From the NCBI GenBank assembly GCA_025456385.1, contig JALOKS010000132.1:1-7384 (forward strand): DNA of 7,384 bases, read 5' to 3'. A model generated the notes under the pieces. That model saw nothing but the letters and a program-made list of their open reading frames with translations. It searched no databases and was not told the DNA's origin. The position numbers and the translations under genes are program-made. The DNA comes from Thermoanaerobaculales bacterium. Its GTDB lineage: Bacteria > Acidobacteriota > Thermoanaerobaculia > Thermoanaerobaculales > Sulfomarinibacteraceae. Positions 1 through 6,043 of this stretch are shown piece by piece (within the stretch, counting starts at the first letter, position 1; every line of letters begins with the position of its first letter).

Positions 1-11
1 AGGAGCTTCAT
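1..11 (-). CDS. 5' end of a divergent gene (partial, MKL-L...)
   Basis: Only the first codons are inside the window. On the minus strand an ATG at 11-9 is followed by AAG CTC CT, giving Met-Lys-Leu-Leu, and is preceded by a GGAGG Shine-Dalgarno at 24-20 with an 8-base spacer. That SD-to-start geometry is good, and a Met-Lys-Leu-Leu opening is common in secreted proteins and lipoproteins, although four residues prove nothing. The gene would be divergent from hsp20 and share the AT-rich gap with it. Function cannot be assigned. Confidence 0.4.
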
Positions 12-163
12 GGCGGTGGCCTCCGGCCGGGTCGGGCCCCGCCGGGAGCCCCGCCATGATAGCCCGAAGGCGGCGGAGGGCCCGGCCCTCGCGACCTCGC
101 AGCCAAGCCTGGTCGTCGCAACAGGGGCGCGAGCAGCGCGCCATCCGCTCTGTAAACTGTTCT

Positions 164-193
164 TGTGTAGTATTTTAGAGAAATATATGACAA
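164..193 (-). promoter_or_regulatory. Weak candidate promoter for the left-edge gene
   Basis: On the minus strand TTGTCA (193-188) matches five of six bases of the -35 consensus and is followed, after 18 bases, by TACACA (169-164), a poor -10. It lies in the AT-rich island and points toward the gene starting at 11, leaving a leader of about 150 bases. The AT richness makes chance matches likely. Confidence 0.25.
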
Positions 194-231
194 GAGAAAG
201 CTAATTTTCGAAAAATTTTTAATACTTGGAC

Positions 232-260
232 TTGACAAAAGCAAACGCAGATCCTACATT
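232..260 (+). promoter_or_regulatory. Sigma70-type promoter of hsp20
   Basis: A perfect -35 TTGACA (232-237), a 17-base spacer and -10 TACATT (255-260, four of six consensus bases) are followed by a predicted start near 267, about 30 bases before the hsp20 ATG at 297. The segment just upstream is extremely AT-rich and contains ttttcgaaaa and aaaaattttt palindromes (207-220), resembling an UP element. No CIRCE repeat and no clear sigma32 -10 is present, so heat regulation is not shown. Confidence 0.7.
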
Positions 261-296
261 TGTGCCGTGAACGATGAACGAAGGGAGGATCCGAAG

Positions 297-365
297 ATGG
301 TCATGCTGACACGTTGGAATCCGGCCGGTGACGTGGCGGGCCTGAGCGACAGGATGGAGCGCCTG
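297..365 (+). pseudogene. N-terminal remnant of hsp20, out of frame with the core
   Basis: The ATG at 297 has a strong SD, AGGGAGG at 282-288, with 8 bases between. The first codons give MVMLTRWNP, then SDRMERL, the typical opening of bacterial Hsp20 proteins (basic/aromatic start, then an amphipathic DRM-RL segment). The family then normally has roughly a dozen or more variable residues leading to W-x-PAV-D/N-I. Here W-V-P-A-V-N-I starts almost at once at 364, but in the next reading frame. The simplest reading is a deletion whose length leaves a remainder of 2 when divided by 3. Translation from 297 never enters the alpha-crystallin frame; instead it stays open to 1370. Assembly error is an alternative explanation. 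Confidence 0.6.
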
Positions 366-366
366 G

Positions 367-696
367 GTGCCAGCGGTCAACATCCTCGAGCGCGAGGACG
401 CGATCGTCATCTCGGCGGACCTTCCGGGGCTCAAGGCCGAGGACGTCGAGGTGACCGTGGACCAGGGGACCTTGAGCATCCGCGGCGAGCGCAAGCTCGA
501 GGAGAAGGCGGAGGGCGAGACCTACCACCGCGTCGAGCGGGTGTACGGGCTCTTCGAGCGCACCTTCACCCTGCCCAACACGGTGGATGTCTCGAAGATC
601 GACGCCCGCTTCAAGAACGGCGAGATGACCCTGACCCTGCCCAAGCGCGAGGAGTCGAAGCCGCGCTCGGTGAAGATCAAGGTCGAGACCAGCTGA
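367..696 (+). CDS. Hsp20 small heat-shock protein, alpha-crystallin domain (N-terminus lost to frameshift)
   Basis: Small heat-shock proteins are ATP-independent cytoplasmic holdases that bind unfolding proteins. Counting from a GTG at 367, residues 2-107 form a complete alpha-crystallin domain: PAVNILE at the start of the domain, ADLPGL (17-22), GTLSIRGER (34-42), the YHRVER...YG.F.R.FTLP strand region (53-70), NGEMTLTLPK (84-93, the family's G-x-L-type signature) and a C-terminal I-K-V (104-106) of the oligomerisation IXI/V type. The frame is closed upstream by a TGA at 343-345, so this is the only part that can be made in this frame. GGAG at 356-359 lies 7 bases before the GTG, so internal initiation is possible. 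The usual N-terminal arm, needed in the family for large oligomers, is missing. It is either a decaying gene, a core-only protein, or a full gene with an assembly error near 360. Confidence 0.8.
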   Translation: MPAVNILEREDAIVISADLPGLKAEDVEVTVDQGTLSIRGERKLEEKAEGETYHRVERVYGLFERTFTLPNTVDVSKIDARFKNGEMTLTLPKREESKPRSVKIKVETS

Positions 697-722
697 GCGG
701 CCGGGTCCGGCCGGAAACGAGC

Positions 723-757
723 GGCCCCGGGGCGGTTGCCCCGGGGCCATTTTCGTT
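723..757 (+). terminator. Intrinsic terminator after hsp20
   Basis: A perfect 11-bp GC stem, GGCCCCGGGGC (723-733) and GCCCCGGGGCC (738-748), encloses a GGTT loop and is followed by ATTTTCGTT. AACGA at 716-720 can also pair with TCGTT at 753-757, extending the stem. It begins 27 bases after the hsp20 stop and separates hsp20 from the next gene. Confidence 0.85.
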
Positions 758-806
758 GACCCCTCGCGCGGGCGGTGGCACAGTCCGGTCTCCGGGAGGT
801 GCGACC

Positions 807-1370
807 ATGCTCGAGTCGTTGTGGCCGGCCGCGCTGATCTTCTGCCTGCGGTGCGTCGATGTGTCGCTCGGCACCCTGCGGATGATCCTCACCATCCAGG
901 GCCGGCGCACCCTGTCGGCCTTTCTGGGTTTCATCGAGGTCTCGGTGTTCATCACCGCCGTGGCCTCGGTCGTGCGAGGGCCGCTCGACCCGCTGCGGAT
1001 CGTCGCCTACGGCGGCGGCTTCGCGGCCGGGACCTACCTCGGGATGACTCTCGATCGCATGCTCGGCATCGGCGACGCGGTGGTCCGGGTGATCACCAGG
1101 TCCCACCGCCAGCTCGCGGCGGGCCTCACCGCGGCCGGCTTCGGTCTGACTCTGGTCGACGGCCGCGGCGGGCGGGGCAGCGAGGTCGGAGTGGTATTTT
1201 CGGTGTGCCGCCGCAGCCGCCTGCAGGAGCTGATGGCGATCATCGGCCGCATCGATCGCAGCGCCATCGTCACGGTGCAGGAGGTTCGGACCCAGGTGCA
1301 CGGCTTCTTCTCGCGCAAGCGCCCGTCGCCGCCGACCGCCGCCCGCAGCACGGCGCTGGGCATGCCGTGA
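807..1370 (+). CDS. UPF0316 / DUF2179-type membrane protein
   Basis: A 187-residue protein of the UPF0316 family (DUF5698 membrane part plus a DUF2179-like soluble part, as in Bacillus YebE-type proteins). Function is unknown; DUF2179 domains are small cytoplasmic alpha/beta modules found after membrane segments. Three hydrophobic stretches are visible at about residues 5-30, 36-57 and 65-85. The first contains C-x2-D-V-S-x-G-T-L-R (16-25) and the second G-F-I-E-V (41-45), both typical of the family. Residues 90-168 form the soluble part, with GFGLTLVDGRGG (111-122), a strand-rich VGVVFSVCRR segment and VQEVR (157-161). The 17-residue tail after 170 is basic and low in complexity. ATG 807 is chosen because GGGAGGT (794-800) lies 6 bases upstream and the family begins here. 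The frame runs open back to 267, so an automatic caller could fuse it to the hsp20 start. Confidence 0.85.
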   Translation: MLESLWPAALIFCLRCVDVSLGTLRMILTIQGRRTLSAFLGFIEVSVFITAVASVVRGPLDPLRIVAYGGGFAAGTYLGMTLDRMLGIGDAVVRVITRSHRQLAAGLTAAGFGLTLVDGRGGRGSEVGVVFSVCRRSRLQELMAIIGRIDRSAIVTVQEVRTQVHGFFSRKRPSPPTAARSTALGMP

Positions 1371-1401
1371 CGCCGTGCTGGAGGGAGGAGCCGGCGCCGG
1401 C

Positions 1402-1407
1402 TACACT
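1402..1407 (+). promoter_or_regulatory. -10 element (TACACT) of a probably leaderless patatin gene
   Basis: TACACT preceded by GC ends 6 bases before the GTG at 1414, so transcription would begin at or next to the start codon. No SD sits at a usable distance from that GTG: the GAGGGAGGAG at 1381-1390 ends 23 bases before it. No convincing -35 is present (CTGGAG at 1378-1383 is the nearest candidate). The same arrangement occurs before the nuclease gene on the other strand. Confidence 0.5.
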
Positions 1408-1413
1408 GGGCCG

Positions 1414-2277
1414 GTGAGGTCGGAGCGGGTCAGCCTCGCCCTCGGCGGCGGTGCGGCCAAGGGATTGGCGCACGTCGGCGTGCTGCGTGGCCTCGAGGAG
1501 GACGGCATCGCGGTGGCGGCGATCGCCGGCACCTCGATGGGTTCGGTTGTCGGGGCTCTCCGTGCGCGCGGCATGTCCGCCGCCGAGATGGAGGCCTTCT
1601 TCGCGGCGGTGGACTGGCGGCGCCTGGGGTGGATCCTCCTGCGCTCGGTCGGCGGCGCCGCCTTCCGCGACCTCATCCGGGAGACCATCGGCTCAGGCCC
1701 GATCGAGAAGCTGAGCGTGCCGTTCGGCGCGACGTGCTGCGATCTCGCCTCGGGCGAGGAGGTCGTGCTGCGCGAGGGGAACCTCGAGGAAGCGGTGCGG
1801 GCGTCGTCGGCGATCCCCGGGATCCTGCCGCCGGTGGTCGTCGGCGGCCGCACACTGGTCGACGGCGCCATGGTCACGCCGGTGCCGCACGCGGCGGCAG
1901 CCTCGCTGGCCGGCGCCGGGGTCCTGGCGGTCAACGTGCTGCGGCCGGCGCCGCCGGGACGTGGCTCGCCGGCGCCCGTCGGCCGGCCGCCCGCGGCGGC
2001 GGCGCCGATTCCGATCCTCCGCGGCGTGGAAGCACTCCTCGGCCGCTACCGCCGGCGCCTCCGCGGCCGCCGGGCCGAGCTGCCGGGCCGCCTCGACGTG
2101 CTGATGCGGGCGTCACACCTCATGCAGTACAACCTGGCGCGGCTCGGGGCCGGGACGGTGTCCACCATCGAGCCCCCGGTCGGACACATCGGCTGGTTCG
2201 ACTTCCACCGCGCCCGCGAGATCATGGACGAGGGCTACCTCGCCTACCGGGCGTGGCGGGCCGAGGAGGGCGCCTGA
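1414..2277 (+). CDS. Patatin-like phospholipase / serine hydrolase, RssA-type
   Basis: A 287-residue patatin-family hydrolase, expected to cleave acyl esters of phospholipids or related lipids with a Ser-Asp dyad. Visible are the oxyanion loop GGGAAKG (11-17), the nucleophile elbow G-T-S-M-G (39-43, Ser41) and the D-G-A motif with the catalytic Asp150 (150-152). The S-A-I-P-G...P loop (132-140) is also typical. Length and motif spacing match the short bacterial RssA/NTE-like group rather than larger ExoU types. No signal peptide or membrane segment is seen, so it is probably cytoplasmic or peripheral. Residues about 190-215 are a Pro/Ala/Gly-rich insert. GTG 1414 is preferred because the catalytic fold begins about five residues later and a -10 sits at leaderless distance; a GTG at 1375 would add 13 residues but has no SD. 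Its stop lies 4 bases from the convergent sodB stop. The physiological substrate is unknown. Confidence 0.88.
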   Translation: MRSERVSLALGGGAAKGLAHVGVLRGLEEDGIAVAAIAGTSMGSVVGALRARGMSAAEMEAFFAAVDWRRLGWILLRSVGGAAFRDLIRETIGSGPIEKLSVPFGATCCDLASGEEVVLREGNLEEAVRASSAIPGILPPVVVGGRTLVDGAMVTPVPHAAAASLAGAGVLAVNVLRPAPPGRGSPAPVGRPPAAAAPIPILRGVEALLGRYRRRLRGRRAELPGRLDVLMRASHLMQYNLARLGAGTVSTIEPPVGHIGWFDFHRAREIMDEGYLAYRAWRAEEGA

Positions 2278-2281
2278 GGCG

Positions 2282-2857
2282 TCACAGCCTTCCGGCGACG
2301 AAGTCCCAGTTGACCAGCTCCCAGAAATGCTCGAGGTAGGTCGGGCGCGCGTTGCGGTAGTCGATGTAGTAGGCGTGCTCCCAGACGTCGCAGGTGAGCA
2401 GCGGTGGCGCGTCGGCGGTGAGGGGCGTGTCGGCGTTGCCGGTGCTCGCGATCTCGAGACGACCGTCGGGCCGCTGCGTGAGCCAGGCCCACCCCGAGCC
2501 GAAGTGGCCGGCGGCGGCGGCGGTGAAACGCTGGCGGAAGGTCGCGAAGTCCCCGAAGGACGCGGCGATCCGGGTCGCCAGGACGCCGCGTGGTTCGCCG
2601 CCGCCGCTCGGGCTCAGGCAGGACCAGTAGAAGCTGTGGTTCCAGACCTGGGCGGCGTTGTTGAACAGTGGGCCCGCGGCGCCGCGGACCACCTCCTCGA
2701 GGGACCGGCTCTCCCACGGCGTGCCCGCGGCGAGCCGGTTGAGGTTGTCCACGTAGGCCCGGTGGTGCTTGCCGTAGTGGTAGGCGATGGTCTCGGCCGA
2801 GATGTGGGGGGCGAGCGCGTCGTCGGCATAGGGCAGAGGCGGGAGCTCGAACGCCAT
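2282..2857 (-). CDS. sodB: Superoxide dismutase, Fe type
   Basis: Converts superoxide to oxygen and hydrogen peroxide in the cytoplasm. The 191-residue protein has the full iron/manganese SOD fold: the N-terminal helical hairpin opens with FELPPLPY and carries the first metal ligand His27 in YHYGKHH with Tyr35. The second ligand is His74 in QVWNHSFYW. Asp157 and His161 follow in DVWEHAYYIDY. Gln70 in AAQVWNH, just before the second ligand, is the position that marks Fe-type enzymes; Mn-type enzymes carry the active-site Gln/His further downstream. No signal peptide is present. The ATG has an excellent SD, AAGGAGGT at 2869-2862. A -10 lies about 30 bases upstream, so it is probably transcribed alone. 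The gene ends 4 bases from the patatin gene with no room for a bidirectional terminator. Metal use (Fe or cambialistic) is inferred from sequence only. Confidence 0.96.
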   Translation of the reverse strand: MAFELPPLPYADDALAPHISAETIAYHYGKHHRAYVDNLNRLAAGTPWESRSLEEVVRGAAGPLFNNAAQVWNHSFYWSCLSPSGGGEPRGVLATRIAASFGDFATFRQRFTAAAAGHFGSGWAWLTQRPDGRLEIASTGNADTPLTADAPPLLTCDVWEHAYYIDYRNARPTYLEHFWELVNWDFVAGRL

Positions 2858-2886
2858 GGTGACCTCCTTCGCGGCGGAGCGCCGAC

Positions 2887-2892
2887 ATCATA
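2887..2892 (-). promoter_or_regulatory. -10 element (TATGAT) of sodB
   Basis: TATGAT on the minus strand (2892-2887) matches five of six -10 consensus bases and predicts a start near 2880, giving a leader of about 23 bases that carries the SD. The -35 is weak (TTCCGG at 2915-2910 with a 17-base spacer). It lies in the 97-base gap between sodB and the antiporter stop. Confidence 0.5.
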
Positions 2893-2954
2893 GACCCGCC
2901 GAACCGCGGCCGGAAGAGGACTCGCGCGACCGCTTCCCCGGAGGCGGCGGGAGA

Positions 2955-4844
2955 TCACCTGGGAGCGTTCGGTCCGGCGCCCCGGGAGGCCCCGGCGACG
3001 ACCCCCGGAACCGCGCCCGAGAGTGTCTCGGCGGCGAGCCGCTGCGGCGAGAGGAGCTCGAGGGGGCTCCGGTCGCGCACGAGCAGGACCAGCCGGTCGA
3101 GCTGCGGGAGCCGGTCGTCGCCGACGTCGAGCTCGGGCTGGCCGCGCAGCGTGCCGAGGAGACGCAGGACGCCCTGCGGGTGCTCGCGCTCGGCGGCGTG
3201 GAGGGCGGCGACCGCCGCGTCCGAGCGGGGGTCGACGACGAGCTCGGTGCACCCGCCGCCCTCGACCGCGCGAATCCACTCCGGGACATCGACGGACCTG
3301 CCGCCGAGGACGTCGACCCAGCCTCGCGAGCGCCGTCCGAGCTCCTCGGGAGGCCGCTGGATCGCGACCGCCGGGTGCTCGACTCCGAACTCCGCGTGCA
3401 CCAGCTCCGCAACCAGCAGGTTGAGCTCGTCGTTGGTGGTCGCGGCGACGACCAGCGAGTCCTGCTCGACGCCGGCTTCCTCGTAGGTCGCGGCGTCGCG
3501 CGCGTCGCCGACGACAGCCTGCAGGCCCGCGGCCCGGAAGCCGTCGAGCCGCCACGACAGGGAATCGATGACCAGGGTCGTGCGGCCCGTCGCGGCGAGC
3601 CGCCGCGCCAGGATCTCCGACAGCGGGTTGGCGCCCACCAGGATGGCCCGGCGCCGGGCGGGGTCGGCGGTGAAGCCCAGCAGGCGCGGAAGCGCGATGG
3701 CGCCCAGGGTCGACCACACGCCGGTGGCGAGAATCGTGAGGTAGACGAGCCCCTCGAGCTCGGTGGCGCCGGCGAGGCCCGCGGCCTTCATCTGGCGCGC
3801 GGCGAGTGAGGCGACCGCGGCGGCGACGATGCCGCGCGGCGCGGTGAGGGCGATCAGCGCGCTCCCGCGCCACGCGAGGCCCGCGGACGGCACCGAGGCC
3901 GCCACCGCCAGCGGGCGGACCACCAGGATCAGGGCGACGACCACGATCACGCCGTCCCAGCCGAGGGCGAGCACGGCGCCGAGGTCGAGCTGCGCGGCAA
4001 GCAGGATGAAGAGCACCGAGATGATGAGGGTCGTGAGCTGGCCCTTGAAGGTGCGCACCGAAACGAGGTCGGGAAGCTCGGCCGCGGAAATGGTGAAGCC
4101 CATCACCATGGTGGCGAGGATCCCGGACTGCGGCGCCTGGCGCTCGGCGGCGAGGTAGCAGACCATGAGCAGGGCGAGGATGCTGAGGTTGCGGAGCTCG
4201 CCGCCGACGAGGCGCGTGCGGAGAATCAACCTGGCCAGCGCCCCGCTCACGAAGCCGAGCACGATGCCGGTCGCGATGAGTGCCAGCAGCTCTCCGGCGA
4301 GGGCCAGCGGCGGAATGCCGGCGCGTTCGATCCACTGCAGGACCAGGTAGGCGAGGATGGCGCCGATGGGATCGACGATCAGCCCCTCCGAGAGCAGGAT
4401 CGTCTTGACCTCGCGCGGCGCGATCATGTGGCGGAGCAGGGGCACGATGACGGTCGGGCCGGTGACGGTGACGATGGCGCCGAACAGGGCCGCGGTCGTC
4501 CATGACATTCCGATCAACCAGTGCGCGGCCGCAGCCGACGCGACGCCGGTCACCGCCACCCCGATGGTGAGCAGGTTGCGCACCGCCGCCCCGACCTTGA
4601 GGATGCGGCTCGGGTCGAGCGAGAGGCCGCCCTCGAAGAGGATGATGGCGACCCCGAGGTGGATGAGAGCCGCGAACGCCTCGCCGAGGGTTTCCGGCTG
4701 CACGAAGCCGATACCGAAGGGGCCGCAGAAGATCCCCAGCACCAGGAGCGGCAGGATCGCCGGCAGCTGGAAGCGCTCGGCGATGACCTGGCTGGCGATG
4801 CCCAGGGCCACCGCGGCGACGAGGGTCGTGAGAATCGAGTCCAT
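2955..4844 (-). CDS. Monovalent cation/proton antiporter (CPA family, NhaP-like) with C-terminal TrkA-N-like domain
   Basis: A 629-residue inner-membrane antiporter exchanging Na+ or K+ for H+. Residues 1-390 are a chain of about 12-13 hydrophobic segments. Family landmarks are GPFGIGF (41-47), LFEGGLSLD (69-77), the unwound-helix TVTGPTVIVPLLR (126-138), S-E-G-L-I-V-D-P (152-159, with the ion-binding Asp158) and T-A-P-R-G-I-V (334-340). Residues 398-500 form a Rossmann domain of TrkA-N/RCK type: RRAILVGA, then VIDS (425-428), VVGDARD (444-450) and VVAATTNDELN (465-475). About 130 more residues follow, where a second regulatory lobe would be. The glycine motif of the Rossmann domain is degenerate (G404-A-N-P-L-S). 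Antiporters with such domains often move K+ and are gated by nucleotides, but the ion here cannot be decided. Start ATG 4844 is the first in-frame start and matches the first membrane helix, though no SD is visible. Confidence 0.9.
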   Translation of the reverse strand: MDSILTTLVAAVALGIASQVIAERFQLPAILPLLVLGIFCGPFGIGFVQPETLGEAFAALIHLGVAIILFEGGLSLDPSRILKVGAAVRNLLTIGVAVTGVASAAAAHWLIGMSWTTAALFGAIVTVTGPTVIVPLLRHMIAPREVKTILLSEGLIVDPIGAILAYLVLQWIERAGIPPLALAGELLALIATGIVLGFVSGALARLILRTRLVGGELRNLSILALLMVCYLAAERQAPQSGILATMVMGFTISAAELPDLVSVRTFKGQLTTLIISVLFILLAAQLDLGAVLALGWDGVIVVVALILVVRPLAVAASVPSAGLAWRGSALIALTAPRGIVAAAVASLAARQMKAAGLAGATELEGLVYLTILATGVWSTLGAIALPRLLGFTADPARRRAILVGANPLSEILARRLAATGRTTLVIDSLSWRLDGFRAAGLQAVVGDARDAATYEEAGVEQDSLVVAATTNDELNLLVAELVHAEFGVEHPAVAIQRPPEELGRRSRGWVDVLGGRSVDVPEWIRAVEGGGCTELVVDPRSDAAVAALHAAEREHPQGVLRLLGTLRGQPELDVGDDRLPQLDRLVLLVRDRSPLELLSPQRLAAETLSGAVPGVVAGASRGAGPNAPR

Positions 4845-4870
4845 GTGCGTGTCCGGCGCTACGGACTCCC

Positions 4871-4876
4871 ATGATA
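4871..4876 (-). promoter_or_regulatory. -10 element (TATCAT) of the antiporter gene
   Basis: TATCAT on the minus strand (4876-4871) matches five of six -10 consensus bases and predicts a transcript starting near 4864, about 20 bases before the ATG. No recognisable -35 is present; instead a GGGCCG/CGGCCC dyad (4880-4899) occupies that region. Confidence 0.45.
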
Positions 4877-4879
4877 ACC

Positions 4880-4916
4880 GGGCCGCTGCCGTCCGGCCCG
4901 CGCCCGGGAGCCCCGG
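4880..4916 (-). other. Two GC hairpins between corA and the antiporter gene
   Basis: Right after the corA stop, on the minus strand, CCGGG-GCT-CCCGG (4916-4904) can form a short hairpin. It is followed by GGGCCG-N8-CGGCCC (4899-4880). The second is followed only by GGTTATC, so there is no true U-tract. It could slow or end corA transcription, act as an operator over the antiporter promoter, or be chance in GC-rich DNA. Confidence 0.35.
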
Positions 4917-5981
4917 TCACAACCAGCGGCGCCGCCAGATGAAGATCACCAGCCCGCAGGCGACCAGGGCCATGACGGCGAGGGCCATCGGGTAGCCCCA
5001 GGGCCACGCGAGCTCCGGCATGTTCCAGGGTCCGGCCGCGGGATCGAAGTTCATGCCGTAGACCCCGGCGATGAAGGACAGCGGGATGAAGATCGTTGCG
5101 ATGACCGTCAGCACCTTCATGATCTCGTTGGCGCGGATCGAGATGTTCGTGAGGTACAGGTCGTTGAGGCTGGCGACCATCTCGCGGTAGGTCTCGATGA
5201 TGTCGACGGCGATGGTTGCGTGGTCGGCCGCGTCCCGCAGGAAGAGCCGGGTCTCAGGCTCGAAGAGCGGCGACTCGAGCAGGATGTGGTTCCGCAGCAT
5301 GTCGCGGAGCGGCCACATCGACTTCCGCAGGAGGAGGAGCCGGCGCTTGACCTCGTGCAGCGAGCCGAGGTCGTCGCTGGTGGGGTTCTCGAGGATCGAT
5401 GCCTCGAGCTCCTCGAGCGTGTCGCCGATGCCCTCCAGCACCGGGAACACGTGGTCGATGACGGTGTCGATCAGAGCGTAGGCCAGGTACCCCGCACCGC
5501 TTGTCCGGATTCTGCCCCTGCCGCCCTCGAGGCGCTGGCGAACGGGCGCGAAGAGCTCGCTCGCGCGCTCGCGGACCGACAGCACGAGGCCGGGCTGCAG
5601 CACGAGGCTGATCTGCTCCTTCTCGAGATCGCCGTCCGCGGTGGTGCTGAAGTGGTCGAGGACCATGAAGAGCGACTCCTCGTAGTCCTCGATCTTCGGT
5701 CGCTGGCCGACGTGCAGCACGTCCTCGAGAGCCAGCGGGTGCACCTCGAGGCGGCTGCCGAGCGCAGCGATGAGCTGGACATCGTGGCCCTCGATGTCGA
5801 GCCAGGCGCTGAGCCCGTCACGGACGGCCTCCAGCCCCTCCGGGTCGAGCAGGTTGGCGTCCGAGATCTCGGCGGCGTCGAAGGTGATGATGCGGGCCCG
5901 GACCGGCCCTGCCGCTGCGTCCTGCGACGGCAGGGTGCCCGGGGCGGTTCCCGGTGGATGGCGTCCCTTGACGATGCGCAT
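4917..5981 (-). CDS. corA: CorA-type Mg2+/divalent metal transporter
   Basis: A 354-residue inner-membrane channel of the CorA/MIT family, which forms pentamers and admits Mg2+ (also Co2+/Ni2+). Residues 30-280 form the large cytoplasmic funnel: WLDIEG (60-65), HPLALEDVLH (81-90), the Q-R-P-K-I-E-D-Y segment (93-100) and long helices with L-R-K-S-M-W-P-L-R-D (218-227). The first membrane helix (about 289-308) ends in the pore signature Y-G-M-N (308-311). The second helix (about 330-349) ends in a basic tail, RRRWL. ATG 5981 is preferred: GGAGGT at 5992-5987 is 5 bases upstream, and a -10 at 6043-6038 lies upstream of it. The open frame extends further to 6164, but that part is Arg/Gly-rich shadow sequence overlapping the promoter and the neighbouring gene. 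No M-box riboswitch is recognisable in the short leader. Confidence 0.95.
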   Translation of the reverse strand: MRIVKGRHPPGTAPGTLPSQDAAAGPVRARIITFDAAEISDANLLDPEGLEAVRDGLSAWLDIEGHDVQLIAALGSRLEVHPLALEDVLHVGQRPKIEDYEESLFMVLDHFSTTADGDLEKEQISLVLQPGLVLSVRERASELFAPVRQRLEGGRGRIRTSGAGYLAYALIDTVIDHVFPVLEGIGDTLEELEASILENPTSDDLGSLHEVKRRLLLLRKSMWPLRDMLRNHILLESPLFEPETRLFLRDAADHATIAVDIIETYREMVASLNDLYLTNISIRANEIMKVLTVIATIFIPLSFIAGVYGMNFDPAAGPWNMPELAWPWGYPMALAVMALVACGLVIFIWRRRWL

Positions 5982-5985
5982 CGAC

Positions 5986-5998
5986 GACCTCCGAGGTC
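5986..5998 (-). promoter_or_regulatory. Dyad covering the corA ribosome binding site
   Basis: GACCTC and GAGGTC arms with one base between them (5986-5991 and 5993-5998) cover the GGAGGT Shine-Dalgarno of corA. With a one-base centre it is a better candidate for a protein-binding palindrome than for an RNA hairpin; chance is possible because half of it is the SD itself. Confidence 0.25.
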
Positions 5999-6037
5999 CT
6001 TCCGGCCGGGGCGGCGCGATCCGGCGTGCGTGGCCCG

Positions 6038-6043
6038 ATTCTA
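6038..6043 (-). promoter_or_regulatory. -10 element (TAGAAT) of corA, overlapping the upstream stop codon
   Basis: TAGAAT on the minus strand (6043-6038) matches five of six -10 consensus bases and predicts a leader of about 50 bases. Its first three bases are the TAG stop codon of the nuclease gene, so the promoter begins exactly where the upstream gene ends. No good -35 is seen inside that gene. Confidence 0.5.

Noticed and set aside
10..204. Small plus-strand open frame near the left edge (64 codons)
   Set aside because: No SD, no motif, and it crosses the AT-rich promoter island; the minus-strand start at 11 fits better.
2856..3809. Plus-strand open frame of 317 codons opposite the antiporter gene
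   Set aside because: Antisense shadow of the antiporter coding region; it lacks an SD and any recognisable motif.
2614..5007. Very long minus-strand open frame (797 codons) overlapping the antiporter and sodB genes
   Set aside because: It is the alternative frame of two clear genes. The translation is Arg/Pro/Gly/His-rich low-complexity sequence typical of GC-rich shadow frames.
5982..6037. Mg2+ riboswitch in the corA leader
   Set aside because: The predicted leader of about 50 bases is too short for an M-box and shows no matching conserved structure.
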